A DNA stretch of 64,000 bases from Clostridium sp. CAG:609 (GCA_000438075.1 FR903546.1:1-64000), one strand, 5' to 3'. Positions 33,887 to 43,566 are shown, counted from the stretch's first letter. A program made the numbers and translations. Notes: generated by a model from the sequence alone, not told the origin.

Positions 33887-34858
33887 ATGAAAAATAGTAA
33901 GAGAATTTTAGGTGTTCTATTATTATTAGTTTTTTCTGTTTTCGTAGGCAAAACAGTAAATGCAGCAACTTTAGATAATGAAAAATTAGAAAAGTCAAAA
34001 TCTAAAACTGCTACTGCTCTAGACGAAAATTATGAATCTAGAATTACTATTAGTCTTCCATCAAAAGAAGAAGAATTAGTAAGTGATGTAGTTTTTGTGC
34101 TAGACTATTCTAGTTGTAGTGAAGAAACAGCTGCAGCTATGATTGAAATGTTATCTGAACTAAATAATAGTATTAAGACAACAAATGCTAGTATTAAAGT
34201 TGGGGTAATAATTTTCAGAGGTTATGCTGTAAAAGCATTCGACTTAGCTACATATAATGATGAAGCAATTGAAGAGCTAAGAGAAAACGTTTCAAAGATT
34301 CCAGAAGAATTGCAATTAAAATCAGGTAAAGGTTCAAATTTACCAGCTGGAATACTTGCTGCTAAACAAATGTTACTTGCAGATACAAGTGTTGCAAATA
34401 ACAGAAAGTATGCAATTGTAATAAGTGATGGTGCAACATATCTTTTTACAAAAAATAATGAATACAACAAAGGTTACACAAGAATAACAGGAAATGGTGG
34501 AGGAGGAAGTCTTTATGAATGGGATGAAAAATATAATCCAATAACTTCAACTGGTGAAAGAAAGTATCCATCATTAACTAACGGAATTCCTGAAAATTGG
34601 GATAGTTTTTTAAACAACATAGAAAAGAACAACGCAGAATATGAAAAATATGATAAAGTTTATTACAGAGATAATATGGATTGTGTAAATAATCTAGTTC
34701 CACTAGATGGTATCATTACAAATGAAGTGTCATTTATGCAAAGTGCTAAATTTTATCATGATTTAGAAAATGCTGGAATAAATACATATTTTATCCAAAG
34801 TAATGTAGCTGGTGAAGGGGATAAAAAATACGAAGTAATTGATAGTTTTGTAAAATAG
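33887..34858 (+). CDS. Secreted vWA-domain protein, probably truncated
   Basis: A signal peptide ('ILGVLLLLVFSVFVGKTVNA') is followed by a von Willebrand A domain starting 'VVFVLDYSSCSEETAAAM'. The MIDAS DxSxS is altered to D-Y-S-S-C. Further strands are 'IKVGVIIFRGYAVKAF' and 'RKYAIVISDGATYLF'. The protein ends after the domain ('YEVIDSFVK') without a stalk or anchor. Related adhesins are usually much longer and end in a sorting signal, so this is probably a truncated adhesin or a secreted form. Confidence 0.75.
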   Translation: MKNSKRILGVLLLLVFSVFVGKTVNAATLDNEKLEKSKSKTATALDENYESRITISLPSKEEELVSDVVFVLDYSSCSEETAAAMIEMLSELNNSIKTTNASIKVGVIIFRGYAVKAFDLATYNDEAIEELRENVSKIPEELQLKSGKGSNLPAGILAAKQMLLADTSVANNRKYAIVISDGATYLFTKNNEYNKGYTRITGNGGGGSLYEWDEKYNPITSTGERKYPSLTNGIPENWDSFLNNIEKNNAEYEKYDKVYYRDNMDCVNNLVPLDGIITNEVSFMQSAKFYHDLENAGINTYFIQSNVAGEGDKKYEVIDSFVK

Positions 34859-34960
34859 GGTTTTGGCATTTGTACTTTTCAAAAAATACATAACCTTTCT
34901 AAGAAAAACAGTGATACCTTATTTAATATAAGAATATATTTTATAAGGAAGGGAAAATGT

Positions 34961-36442
34961 ATGAAAAATATTAAAAAACTATTTGCTTTAGTATTAGTAG
35001 CATTATTTGGTTTAACTACTAATGTTGAAGCAGCATCAAAATGGGATGTCAAAAGAGAAAACATTGAAGAAACAACTACAGAAATTAAACCAAATTTCAT
35101 TAAAGAAACAGACACTATAATATATACTATACCAGAAGATTATGATGGTAAAAAGATATATATTAATATTAGTGAAGATGTAAGAGTAATCACTGAAGGA
35201 AAATATGTTCCTGGTAATAGTAGACCATTTACAATTAAAGTTGTAAATAATTCAAAATATACTTACAATTACATCAAAAATTCATTTAAAGTTTTAACAG
35301 ATGATTTATCAAAACTAGGAGCTAGTGATAATTATTACAAATATGATGTTAATGGTGTTAAAAGCGGTATTTATGTAAAAAACACATTATCATATGATGG
35401 ACAATTAATAGCAGCAAACTGGTCAATTTACAGAACACAAAATGATGCAATAAAAAAATTATTTGAAAATTCAGAAAAAACAGTAAGGGAAAAAGTAAGT
35501 AATAATTGGAAAAATGTTTATTACTATGCTGATGGAACAACATGTCCTTTTGGAACATCTTGGAGTTCAAATCTATGTAAAAAAATGCTAACAGATGAAG
35601 TATTAGGTGCAGAATTAGTTGCTCAAGGATATGAAAATGGTATTGAAGATTTAAATAAATATTATTTAGATTATTATAATAAAGTATTTAATACTAGTGC
35701 TACAAAATTAGAAGATTTACCAGATGCAGCAATTTATGGATATTCAGATAGATTAAAAGAATATCTTGGTGGTATCTTAAATGGTAATAATGAATCTAAT
35801 CGTGAAACAAACGCTGAAGTAAGTGAATTAGGATATAATTGGTTCTATAATAAAGGTTTAGGTCTATATCCAGTAACAGATGTTAATGGAAATCCGGTAA
35901 ATAGTAAAAATACAAGAGATAACGGTTTCTATGTTGGAAACTATATGCGTAATGAAAGTACAGTTACTGAAGAAGTAGTAACTAAAGATTTGGGAACTAT
36001 TGAAAGTGGTTCTGAAAATAGTTTAACTCCAATTGAAATGTATCTTGATTTCTATTATGTTACAAACGCATTCTCAAATATGGAATTTGGATTTAATATT
36101 AAATTCGAATTAGCTAGGGAAACATTATTTGGAAAACTAATCGTTAACTATGTTGATGACCAAGGTAACAAATTAGCTGATTCAATTATAACTGAAGCAG
36201 AAGTTGATACTCCATATGAAACAATAAAAAAAGAATTTGATGGTTATGAATTCTTAACTGTTGAAGGACAAACTAAAGGAAACTATATTAATGGTACTAT
36301 CGAAGTAACATATATTTATACAAATGCAATCGGTGATATTGTTGTTCCAGATGAAAAACCAATTGAACCACCACATACTGATGCTGAAGTAACTACTTCA
36401 AATATCATTATGTACTTCGAAGAAGATAAAAAAAGAAAATAA
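34961..36442 (+). CDS. Secreted MucBP-type surface protein with degenerate sorting signal
   Basis: A signal peptide ('LFALVLVALFGLTTNVEAAS') precedes an extracytoplasmic region with no known domain (about 30-385). A MucBP-like repeat follows ('GKLIVNYVDDQGNKLADSII', 'TVEGQTKGNYINGTIEVTYI'). The C-terminus reads 'PIEPPHTDAEVTTS', then 'NIIMYFEEDKKRK'. This resembles a PPHTG-type sorting signal in which Gly is Asp and the hydrophobic helix is missing. It may bind mucin or glycans. It lies just after the vWA protein. Confidence 0.75.
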   Translation: MKNIKKLFALVLVALFGLTTNVEAASKWDVKRENIEETTTEIKPNFIKETDTIIYTIPEDYDGKKIYINISEDVRVITEGKYVPGNSRPFTIKVVNNSKYTYNYIKNSFKVLTDDLSKLGASDNYYKYDVNGVKSGIYVKNTLSYDGQLIAANWSIYRTQNDAIKKLFENSEKTVREKVSNNWKNVYYYADGTTCPFGTSWSSNLCKKMLTDEVLGAELVAQGYENGIEDLNKYYLDYYNKVFNTSATKLEDLPDAAIYGYSDRLKEYLGGILNGNNESNRETNAEVSELGYNWFYNKGLGLYPVTDVNGNPVNSKNTRDNGFYVGNYMRNESTVTEEVVTKDLGTIESGSENSLTPIEMYLDFYYVTNAFSNMEFGFNIKFELARETLFGKLIVNYVDDQGNKLADSIITEAEVDTPYETIKKEFDGYEFLTVEGQTKGNYINGTIEVTYIYTNAIGDIVVPDEKPIEPPHTDAEVTTSNIIMYFEEDKKRK

Positions 36443-36451
36443 TTAAATTTG

Positions 36452-36485
36452 AAACTAGCAATTTAAATAATTGCTAGTTTTTTTC
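36452..36485 (+). terminator. Strong terminator
   Basis: AAACTAGCAATT/AATTGCTAGTTT twelve-bp stem with a five-base loop and T-run. Confidence 0.9.
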
Positions 36486-36508
36486 ATATAATAATAACGA
36501 GGTAATTT

Positions 36509-37114
36509 ATGCAAGATTTATTAATAAACATTATGTCAAAATATGGTTATATCGGAGTTTTCTTTTTAATTTTAGTTGAAAATATATTTCCGCCGATACC
36601 ATCAGAAGTAATACTTTTGGTAGCGGGTTTCATGACTCATTCATCACGTTTAAGTGTACCACTTTTAATTTTAACATCATCTTTTTCATCTCTTTTCGGA
36701 GCATTTCTTTTATATTACTTAGGTAGAATACTAACCAAAGATAGAATAGAAAAAATAGTAAAAAGTAAAATAGGAAGAATTCTTCATTTAAAATTAAATG
36801 ATATAAATAAATCAATCGACTGGTTTAATAAAAAGGGAAGTATTTCTGTTTTCTTTGGAAGATGTATTCCCATTATTAGAAGTTTAATATCTATACCCGC
36901 AGGTATTAGTAAAATGAATATTACAACATTTACAATTTATACTTTTTGTGGTTCTTTAATATGGAATACAATACTTATTTCACTTGGAAAAATATTTCAA
37001 AGTAACTGGATAGTTATTACAAAATATTTAAAAATTTATAAAGAATATGTAATAATTATTTTAATTATTGGTTTAGTTATTTACATTTTCAAAAAAAACT
37101 TAAAAAAAGATTAA
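36509..37114 (+). CDS. DedA family membrane protein
   Basis: DedA proteins are membrane lipid transporters or scramblases. Family motifs are 'FLILVENIFPPIPSEVIL', 'GAFLLYYLGRILTKD', 'FFGRCIPIIRSLISIPAG' (the FxGRxxPxxRxxxxxxAG pattern) and 'GSLIWNTILISLG'. The 201 residues hold about five helices. It is preceded by GAGGT and separated from its neighbours by terminators. Confidence 0.9.
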   Translation: MQDLLINIMSKYGYIGVFFLILVENIFPPIPSEVILLVAGFMTHSSRLSVPLLILTSSFSSLFGAFLLYYLGRILTKDRIEKIVKSKIGRILHLKLNDINKSIDWFNKKGSISVFFGRCIPIIRSLISIPAGISKMNITTFTIYTFCGSLIWNTILISLGKIFQSNWIVITKYLKIYKEYVIIILIIGLVIYIFKKNLKKD

Positions 37115-37175
37115 TATTACTAGTTCTTTTATGTACAATCTGTTATAATATTATTGTTGTGAGGTGAGGTACAAA

Positions 37176-38447
37176 ATGGATAAAGAAATAACACTTTTAC
37201 CAGCAGATAGATACATGGTAGTAAATAAAAGTATATTAACAGATGTAGACCAAAAAAATCTTATTTCTTTTTATGAACCAATCATAGGTCATTTAGCAAC
37301 ATGCTTGTATCTTACCTTAATAAGAGACTTAGAAGAAAATAAACAAATATCCAGAGACTTAACACATCATCATTTAATGAGTATTTTAAAAACTCCATTA
37401 AAAATTTTAAAAGAAGCAAGATTAGCTTTGGAAGGTGTAGGTTTATTAAAAACATATCTTTTACAAGGAGATGTTAATAATTATATCTATGAATTATATT
37501 CACCATTAACACCGAATGAATTTTTTAATCATCCGATTCTTAATATTGTACTATATAACAATCTCGGAGCAACCGAATATGATTATTTAAAAAAACAATA
37601 TCAAAAAATAAAGATAGATACAAAATCTTATCAAGATATAACTAAAACTTTAGATGAAGTATTTGAAAGTAATGCTAATATTCCAGTTTTAGATACAGTT
37701 GAAAGAACAATCTCTGATATAACGGTAAAAGATCAAGTTGATTTTGACTTAATTATATCAAGCATACCAAAAGGATTAATAAATGAAAAAGCATTCAATA
37801 AAAAAACAAAAGAATTGATAAATGAACTGGCATTTATCTATAAAATTGATAGTTTAAAAATGATGGAATTAATACGAAGTGTATTAAATGAATATGGAAT
37901 GATTGATAAAAATAACTTACGTATCGCCGCAAGAAAGATTTATCAATTTAATAACGGAGGATTACCAACCTTGATTTATCGTTCACAACCAGAATATTTA
38001 AAAACACCAGATGGTGATAATTCAATGCGTGGTAAAATTGTTAAAATGTTTGAAAGTATTAACCCAGTTGACTTTTTACGTAATAAATATCACGGAAGTA
38101 AACCCACAAATAGAGATATCAAAATAATTGAAAGCTTAATTATTGATTTGGAAATGCCCCCGGCAGTAGTAAACGTCTTACTTGATTATGTCTTAAGAAA
38201 AAATAATAATAAACTAGCAACTAATTATATTGAAACAATCGCTGGACAATGGAAAAGAGCAGGTTTAAAAAATGCTTCCGAAGCTATGGAATTTGCTGAA
38301 AAAGAAAATAAGAAATTTACTAAAAAACTTGATCCAGTTAAAAAGGATTCTAAAGAACCAGTTTGGTTTAATAAAGTCGTAGATCAAAAAGAATTATCAG
38401 AAAGTGATAAAGAAGAATTAGAAAACTTACTAAAGGAGTTTAAATAA
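37176..38447 (+). CDS. dnaB: Replication initiation/membrane attachment protein DnaB (DnaD/DnaB family)
   Basis: This is the Bacillus-type DnaB, a primosome protein that helps load the DnaC helicase at oriC and at stalled forks, not the helicase itself. The N-terminal winged-helix region ('DRYMVVNKSILTDVDQKNLI') and the C-terminal DnaD-like domain ('PPAVVNVLLDYVLRKNNNKL', 'YIETIAGQWKRAGLKNASEA') are visible. The ATG at 37176 follows GTGAGGTGAGG. It is followed directly by dnaI. Confidence 0.92.
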   Translation: MDKEITLLPADRYMVVNKSILTDVDQKNLISFYEPIIGHLATCLYLTLIRDLEENKQISRDLTHHHLMSILKTPLKILKEARLALEGVGLLKTYLLQGDVNNYIYELYSPLTPNEFFNHPILNIVLYNNLGATEYDYLKKQYQKIKIDTKSYQDITKTLDEVFESNANIPVLDTVERTISDITVKDQVDFDLIISSIPKGLINEKAFNKKTKELINELAFIYKIDSLKMMELIRSVLNEYGMIDKNNLRIAARKIYQFNNGGLPTLIYRSQPEYLKTPDGDNSMRGKIVKMFESINPVDFLRNKYHGSKPTNRDIKIIESLIIDLEMPPAVVNVLLDYVLRKNNNKLATNYIETIAGQWKRAGLKNASEAMEFAEKENKKFTKKLDPVKKDSKEPVWFNKVVDQKELSESDKEELENLLKEFK

Positions 38448-39334
38448 TGGAAAAAGTACATATGACATTAAGTGAAAAAATAAATGCATCTTTAGAAAAA
38501 GAACTTGAAATATCTATGCAAGATGAAGACTTTAAAAAACTTGTTAAAAGAACAAAGTTACCTAAAGATGTAGTTATGAAAAATAATACCAAATTAACTG
38601 ATACATGTGATGAGTTAAAAAACTGTAAAAACTGTAAAGGTTTATTCATGTGCAAAAACAAAGTGGAAGGACATGTTTTATATCCAAGTTATGATGAAAC
38701 ATTAAAATTTATTTACATGCCTTGCAAGTATCAAAAAGAATTAGAGAAAAAAGAATTAGAAAAGAAAAATAAATTAAATGAAATAGCTAGTGCTAGAATG
38801 AAAGATATCGATATAAATGATAAAAATAGAATCAAAGTAATAAAATGGTTAAAAGATTTTTATGATAATTATGAACCAATTAATACTTTAAAAGGATTAT
38901 ATTTGCATGGCTCTTTTGGAAGTGGTAAAACATTTTTAATTGCATCGCTTTTAAATGAATTAGTAAATAAAAAACATGCTAAAATAGAAATAGTTTATTT
39001 TCCAGAACTTTTAAGAAACATGAAAGAAGATTTCTCTTTAGTGGAAGATAAATTAAATTATTTGCAAAATATAGATATCCTACTTATTGACGATATCGGA
39101 GCCGAAAATGTAACCTCATGGGGTAGAGATGAAATTCTTGGCACTATTTTACAATATAGAATGAATAATAAATTAACAACATTTTTTACTTCGAATCTTA
39201 CAATCGACGAGTTAGAACAACACTTATCAATTACTAAAGATAGTGAAGATAAAGTTAAAGCAAGAAGAATAATTGAAAGAATAAAACAACTTACAGATGA
39301 CATAGAATTAGTAAGTATTAACAGAAGAAGTTAA
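38447..39334 (+). CDS. dnaI: Primosomal protein DnaI, helicase loader
   Basis: DnaI is the AAA+ loader of the replicative helicase. An N-terminal zinc-binding region has Cys in 'CDELKNCKNCKGLFMCKNK'. Walker A is 'LHGSFGSGKTFLIASLL', Walker B 'IDILLIDDIGAENVTSWGRD', and sensor 1 lies in 'TTFFTSNLTI'. The start codon overlaps the last bases of dnaB, as in Bacillus dnaB-dnaI. Confidence 0.95.
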   Translation: MEKVHMTLSEKINASLEKELEISMQDEDFKKLVKRTKLPKDVVMKNNTKLTDTCDELKNCKNCKGLFMCKNKVEGHVLYPSYDETLKFIYMPCKYQKELEKKELEKKNKLNEIASARMKDIDINDKNRIKVIKWLKDFYDNYEPINTLKGLYLHGSFGSGKTFLIASLLNELVNKKHAKIEIVYFPELLRNMKEDFSLVEDKLNYLQNIDILLIDDIGAENVTSWGRDEILGTILQYRMNNKLTTFFTSNLTIDELEQHLSITKDSEDKVKARRIIERIKQLTDDIELVSINRRS

Positions 39335-39389
39335 ATTATACTTTTTAATTTTAAAAATTTGTGGTATTATAATGATAGGGTGATTAGTG

Positions 39390-40187
39390 ATGAATGAAAA
39401 TAAACCATTATTACAAGAAGTGGAAGAAACATTTCCTTTCTTAGAAAATCAAAAAAACAATAAAAAAGAAGTTAAAAAAGGTAAATTATCTAAAGAACAA
39501 ATTGGTACAATAATTATATCTATTTTAGTTTTATTATTTGCATATCGAACATTTAAACCTTTCTACATTGGATTTAAATATTATAACGAAGGACATCCAT
39601 CTAAAGAAACAACAACTACTGATAATAAAAAAAATCTAAAACAAGTAGAAAAAGATTCAATAATTTTAACACAAACCTATAACAAAATAGATGTTACAAA
39701 TAAAAATGTATTAAATAATTTATTTAATACAATATATGCAACTAATGAAGTAAAAAAAGAAACAATGTCTTTGACTGATAAATTAAGTATTGTATTAAAA
39801 TATTTAGGTGTTAATTGTGATAACCTAGATAAAGAAGTATCTAGTGAAGAAATAAAAAATGCATCGCTTTTAATATTTAATGAAGATTTAAGTACAGTTG
39901 AAAGACCAACATTATCATGTCTAGAAAGTGATAACTTCGTAATTAAGGGAATCAAAAAAGCCGAAGCTGATGATAATTATTTATATATTTACGAATACTT
40001 TGGTTATGTTGTAAAATCTGATGAAACATATAATATATATACAAATTCATTAGCAAATGAATCTCTTACTTCATATAATGTAACAGAAAACTTTACAAAT
40101 ACAGACTCATTAAAAGAATATAAATGGACATATAAAAAGAGTAGTGATAACAATTATTATTTTGTATCAGTTACTCCGGTAATTTGA
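39390..40187 (+). CDS. Single-pass membrane protein of unknown function
   Basis: Not recognised. A cytoplasmic N-terminus of about 35 charged residues precedes one helix ('IGTIIISILVLLFAYRTF'). An extracytoplasmic domain follows with two Cys ('LGVNCDNLDKE', 'RPTLSCLESD') that could form a disulfide. The ATG at 39390 follows AGGGTGATT. It is convergent with the yolD-like gene, overlapping by 31 bases. Confidence 0.65.
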   Translation: MNENKPLLQEVEETFPFLENQKNNKKEVKKGKLSKEQIGTIIISILVLLFAYRTFKPFYIGFKYYNEGHPSKETTTTDNKKNLKQVEKDSIILTQTYNKIDVTNKNVLNNLFNTIYATNEVKKETMSLTDKLSIVLKYLGVNCDNLDKEVSSEEIKNASLLIFNEDLSTVERPTLSCLESDNFVIKGIKKAEADDNYLYIYEYFGYVVKSDETYNIYTNSLANESLTSYNVTENFTNTDSLKEYKWTYKKSSDNNYYFVSVTPVI

Positions 40188-40477
40188 TTAAATAAAAGTT
40201 TTAAATTATTTAAATAGACAAGTTTAGAAACATTGTCTATTTTTTTGATAATTCCTTTTTCTTCATAAATAAACCCGCCTTTAAAATAGGTAATTAAAAC
40301 TAAACTTTTCATATAATAAGCATCAATTATCTTATTTTCTATTTTTGTTATTTCATCTGGGCTTAACACAGGCTTTTCTTTTCTTTCTTTTTCATGAACT
40401 ATAGAATATAACACCTCTTTATTATTAACCAAAGAATTAAAGGGTAACCATTTAATCATGCCACGATCATTATTCAT
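40157..40477 (-). CDS. YolD-like protein
   Basis: YolD-like proteins accompany UvrX/UmuC-type polymerases in Bacillota. The start 'MNNDRGMIKWLPFNSLV' and the central 'VLSPDEITKIENKIIDAYY' are typical ('RGxxKWxPFxSLPE', 'LSEDEKEEIxxxL'). I chose the start at 40477 on the basis of GGAGGAC upstream. It overlaps the polymerase gene by 8 bases and is the second gene of that operon. Confidence 0.85.
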   Translation of the reverse strand: MNNDRGMIKWLPFNSLVNNKEVLYSIVHEKERKEKPVLSPDEITKIENKIIDAYYMKSLVLITYFKGGFIYEEKGIIKKIDNVSKLVYLNNLKLLFNQITGVTDTK

Positions 40478-41732
40478 GATGTCCTCCAATCTTTTTATTT
40501 CTTTCAATTTCGGTTGAATCTTCCAAAAGACTACTAGCTTTTACAATACTATTTTTACCATATTTAATTTTGATGTTATCAATTGCATCATTTATTTTAA
40601 CTTCTTCTTCTTTTTCTTCGATTGATTCAAATAAATTAAGCTGAACACCAGCCTTTTTAGTTAACCCACCACAAGAAATACTTACCTTTCTAATAGGTAA
40701 ATTATTATAATATCTATCTAATATTAGAAAACAAATATTAATAATTTCTTTACTACTATCAGTTGGACTATCTAATTTTATTGAGTGATAAAACCCGCCT
40801 TGAACATTTTTCGAATAACCTAATCCAAAACCAATAACACTAGTCATTTTTTTGCTGGCTCTTAATCTAGATGCTAAAACATCTACCATTTCCGCAATAA
40901 TTAATTTAACATTGTTACCATCATAATCTTTAAATAATACTTGTGAATGGCTATAAGACTTATCTTTTGGTTGTATTTTAAAATCAGATATTCTACTTAA
41001 ATCAATTCCATTAGCATGATTCCATAATTCAAGCCCCATTACCCCAAACTTATCTTTCAACATATTTTTATCTGTATGGGCAAGTTCTCCGATGGAATAT
41101 ATATTTAATATGTTTAAATTTTTTTCCATTCTTGGACCAATCCCCCACATTTTAGAAAGTGGTTTTATTGTCCATAACTTTTCAGGTATATCATCATAAG
41201 TCCATTTAGCAATTCCATTTTTATGTTTTTTAGCTTCGGTATCCATTGCAACTTTTGCCAGTAACATATTTGGACCAATTCCACATGTCGCGGTAAGCCC
41301 AGTTTTTCTTTCAATAGTTTTTAATATTTCTTCCGCAAGTTCATAATCGCTTTTTTTGTAAAAAGTTAAATAATCAGTTACATCTAAGAAACATTCATCG
41401 ATAGAGTAGATATGTAAATCTTCAACAGATACATAATCAAGATATATACTTACAACTTCTTTACTCTTATTTATATATAATTTCATTCTTGGCGGTACAA
41501 TTTCATACTTAATATTTTTAGGTATATCAAAAAGTCTTACACGTGATGGAACTCCTTGACTCTTTAAAGCTGGAGTAACTGCCAAAGTAATTGCCCCATT
41601 TCCTTGTGTTTTATTAGCTACCACTAAAGGTACTTTAAAAGGATCAAGCCCACGTTCAACACATTCACAAGATGCAAAAAAACTTTTTAAATCAATACAC
41701 ATAATATTTCTTTTTACATACATTTCTTCCAT
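40470..41732 (-). CDS. uvrX: Y-family DNA polymerase, UvrX/UmuC type
   Basis: This is an error-prone translesion polymerase. Motifs: 'IMCIDLKSFFASCECVERG' (first catalytic Asp), 'YSIDECFLDVTDYL' (second acidic pair), 'CGIGPNMLLAKVAMD' and 'MWGIGPRMEKNLNILNIYSI' (helix-hairpin-helix). The C-terminal 'QLNLFE' is a clamp-binding motif. The ATG at 41732 follows GGAGGATAAT. A LexA-type box lies 11 bases upstream of the start, so it is probably damage-induced with the yolD-like gene. Confidence 0.93.
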   Translation of the reverse strand: MEEMYVKRNIMCIDLKSFFASCECVERGLDPFKVPLVVANKTQGNGAITLAVTPALKSQGVPSRVRLFDIPKNIKYEIVPPRMKLYINKSKEVVSIYLDYVSVEDLHIYSIDECFLDVTDYLTFYKKSDYELAEEILKTIERKTGLTATCGIGPNMLLAKVAMDTEAKKHKNGIAKWTYDDIPEKLWTIKPLSKMWGIGPRMEKNLNILNIYSIGELAHTDKNMLKDKFGVMGLELWNHANGIDLSRISDFKIQPKDKSYSHSQVLFKDYDGNNVKLIIAEMVDVLASRLRASKKMTSVIGFGLGYSKNVQGGFYHSIKLDSPTDSSKEIINICFLILDRYYNNLPIRKVSISCGGLTKKAGVQLNLFESIEEKEEEVKINDAIDNIKIKYGKNSIVKASSLLEDSTEIERNKKIGGHHE

Positions 41733-41742
41733 ATTATCCTCC

Positions 41743-41754
41743 AAACGCTTGTTT
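41743..41754. promoter_or_regulatory. LexA (SOS) box of the uvrX operon
   Basis: AAACGCTTGTTT has the same AAAC-N4-GTTT form as the box on the lexA promoter (55432-55443). It sits between a TATAAT-like -10 and the ribosome binding site on the minus strand. Confidence 0.7.
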
Positions 41755-41820
41755 ATAAATATTATAATAGATTTAAAAAGTTTTATCAATAACTAATTTT
41801 GGTAATTTTAAATTATATAC

Positions 41821-42042
41821 TTATCTTTTAGAGTAAGGTTTTCTTTCATCAGTAAGACCAACCAAATAATCAATACTAGTATCATAAAATTTTGCTAAAC
41901 TAGCTAGTTTTTCAATAGGTATAGTATTAATACCCATTTCATATCTGCAATATTGAGCTTGAGTAACTTTTAAGTACTTAGCAATGTCAGTTTGCTTATA
42001 ATCTTTATCTTCTCTGATTTCTTTAAGTCTATCTATATTCAT
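41821..42042 (-). CDS. Xre-family HTH regulator
   Basis: The 73-residue protein is a single Cro/CI-type helix-turn-helix ('QTDIAKYLKVTQAQYCRYEM', 'IPIEKLASLAKFYDTSIDYL'). It is divergent from the Cys-rich surface protein gene. The shared 113-bp region holds three copies of a 15-bp dyad (42073-42141), so it probably represses itself and the surface protein. Confidence 0.9.
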   Translation of the reverse strand: MNIDRLKEIREDKDYKQTDIAKYLKVTQAQYCRYEMGINTIPIEKLASLAKFYDTSIDYLVGLTDERKPYSKR

Positions 42043-42072
42043 GTTCTATCACCTAAATTAATTTTACACAAT

Positions 42073-42141
42073 ATACGTCTTACGCATTGACATATATACG
42101 TTTTGCGTATATAATTTATTTATAAAATGCGTAAAACGTAT
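42073..42141. promoter_or_regulatory. Three dyad operators between the Xre regulator and a surface protein
   Basis: Three 15-bp sites follow the form ATRCG-N5-CGYAT: ATACGTCTTACGCAT (42073-42087), ATACGTTTTGCGTAT (42096-42110, perfect) and ATGCGTAAAACGTAT (42127-42141). Centres are 23 and 31 bases apart. The third overlaps the region just before the ribosome binding site of the plus-strand gene. Confidence 0.8.
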
Positions 42142-42155
42142 AAAGAGGTGGCTAC

Positions 42156-43466
42156 ATGAAAAAGTATAAAACAATTATTTTGATGTGTATTTTTACAACA
42201 CTTGGAATGATAATAGGAAGATATACTAGCAAAAATGACGTCTATGAACAAGATACAAGAAAAATAAAAAACAATAATACAATATCAATGATGTTAGAAA
42301 CAGATACTAATTCAAAGACTTATATTCAATCAACAGATAGTACTTGGCCAAGTGATGGTTATATGTTTAATGAAAACTTAAGTAAGTGTGAACAAGGTAG
42401 TACTTTAAAGTGGGATGAAGAAAATAAAAAGGTAGTAATGGAAGGAAATACTTCAGATAAATGTTATGTATTTTTTGATAAATATGACTCTATAAAAATA
42501 AATAGCTACTCCATCAGTCCTATAGATGATACAATAAACATAACAATTGATGCAACAAGTGGAACTGGAACAATTAGTAAATATTATTATTCAAAAGATG
42601 ATGGAGTAACATATGTAGAAAGTGAATCAAATACATATACATTTAATAATTTAACAATTGGCACATATAAAATAAAAGTTTATATAATGGATTCAAATGG
42701 TAATAAAAGTAATACAATTAGTAAAGAAATAAATGTTATTCCAAAACCAACAAATCCAACAATGGAATTTGATAGTACATATAAAATTATAATAAGTGGT
42801 TCAACATCTAAAAATGGTAATGTTGAGTATTACTATAGTTTTGATAACAAAACATTTACCAAAGGAAATACCATTACAGTTAATAATAGCACAAATATAT
42901 ATGCATATAGCATAGACATAAAAAATCAAAAATCAGATACAATCAGTAAATATGTAACTATAAATGCTTCAACCAATGAAACAGTTAGTAGCTATTATTA
43001 TTGTTCAAAAACCAATACCTATCAATCACGTTCTAAATGCAGTTATTCGTATGCAGCAACAGGGACTACAACTTATAGTTGCTCAGAAAGTTATTATGAA
43101 GTAATAGATGGAACATGCTATTATCAATTAGCACAAGTTGGTACACATCCATCATTAAGTTCTTGTAATAGTCAGTGCATAGAAGGTGAAACGAGTAATA
43201 ATTATGAATGCTTATATAAAACAAGCGGAACACGTGGATATGCATGTTATAGAAATTATGGTTCAGCCACTGCTAGTACATCATATTCATGCCCAGATGG
43301 AGGCTCTTTATCAAATCAAACATGTACAGGTGCTACATACATCGGAACATTGAAATACAAATGTGTAAATGAATATTATGATACAAAAACAACTGCCACA
43401 ACTGCATGTACAAATTATTGTAGCATAGGGGCGTATTATAATGGAACATGTTATGATTTAAAATAA
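42156..43466 (+). CDS. Membrane-anchored surface protein with Ig-like and Cys-rich regions
   Basis: After an N-terminal helix ('TIILMCIFTTLGMIIGRYTS') comes 'SMMLETDTNSKTY' and a segment 'WPSDGYMFNENLSKCEQGST' / 'SDKCYVFFDKYD'. Two beta-sandwich repeats follow (about 115-265: 'SKYYYSKDDGVTY', 'VEYYYSFDNKTF'), then a region of about 150 residues with many Cys and Tyr. The tail is 'CTNYCSIGAYYNGTCYDLK'. The tail and 'SMMLE' are shared with the small protein at 31678. The function is unknown, perhaps adhesion. The divergent Xre regulator probably controls it. Confidence 0.75.
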   Translation: MKKYKTIILMCIFTTLGMIIGRYTSKNDVYEQDTRKIKNNNTISMMLETDTNSKTYIQSTDSTWPSDGYMFNENLSKCEQGSTLKWDEENKKVVMEGNTSDKCYVFFDKYDSIKINSYSISPIDDTINITIDATSGTGTISKYYYSKDDGVTYVESESNTYTFNNLTIGTYKIKVYIMDSNGNKSNTISKEINVIPKPTNPTMEFDSTYKIIISGSTSKNGNVEYYYSFDNKTFTKGNTITVNNSTNIYAYSIDIKNQKSDTISKYVTINASTNETVSSYYYCSKTNTYQSRSKCSYSYAATGTTTYSCSESYYEVIDGTCYYQLAQVGTHPSLSSCNSQCIEGETSNNYECLYKTSGTRGYACYRNYGSATASTSYSCPDGGSLSNQTCTGATYIGTLKYKCVNEYYDTKTTATTACTNYCSIGAYYNGTCYDLK

Positions 43467-43489
43467 TTGTTATATTTAGAAAATATATT

Positions 43490-43515
43490 TGAGAGTTAAA
43501 CCTCTCATTTTTTTT
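43490..43515 (+). terminator. Terminator
   Basis: TGAGAG/CTCTCA stem followed by eight T. Confidence 0.75.
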
Positions 43516-43566
43516 CTAAAAATTTCAAAAAGTATGATATAATTATCTTGTCTATAAAAAGGCTTA

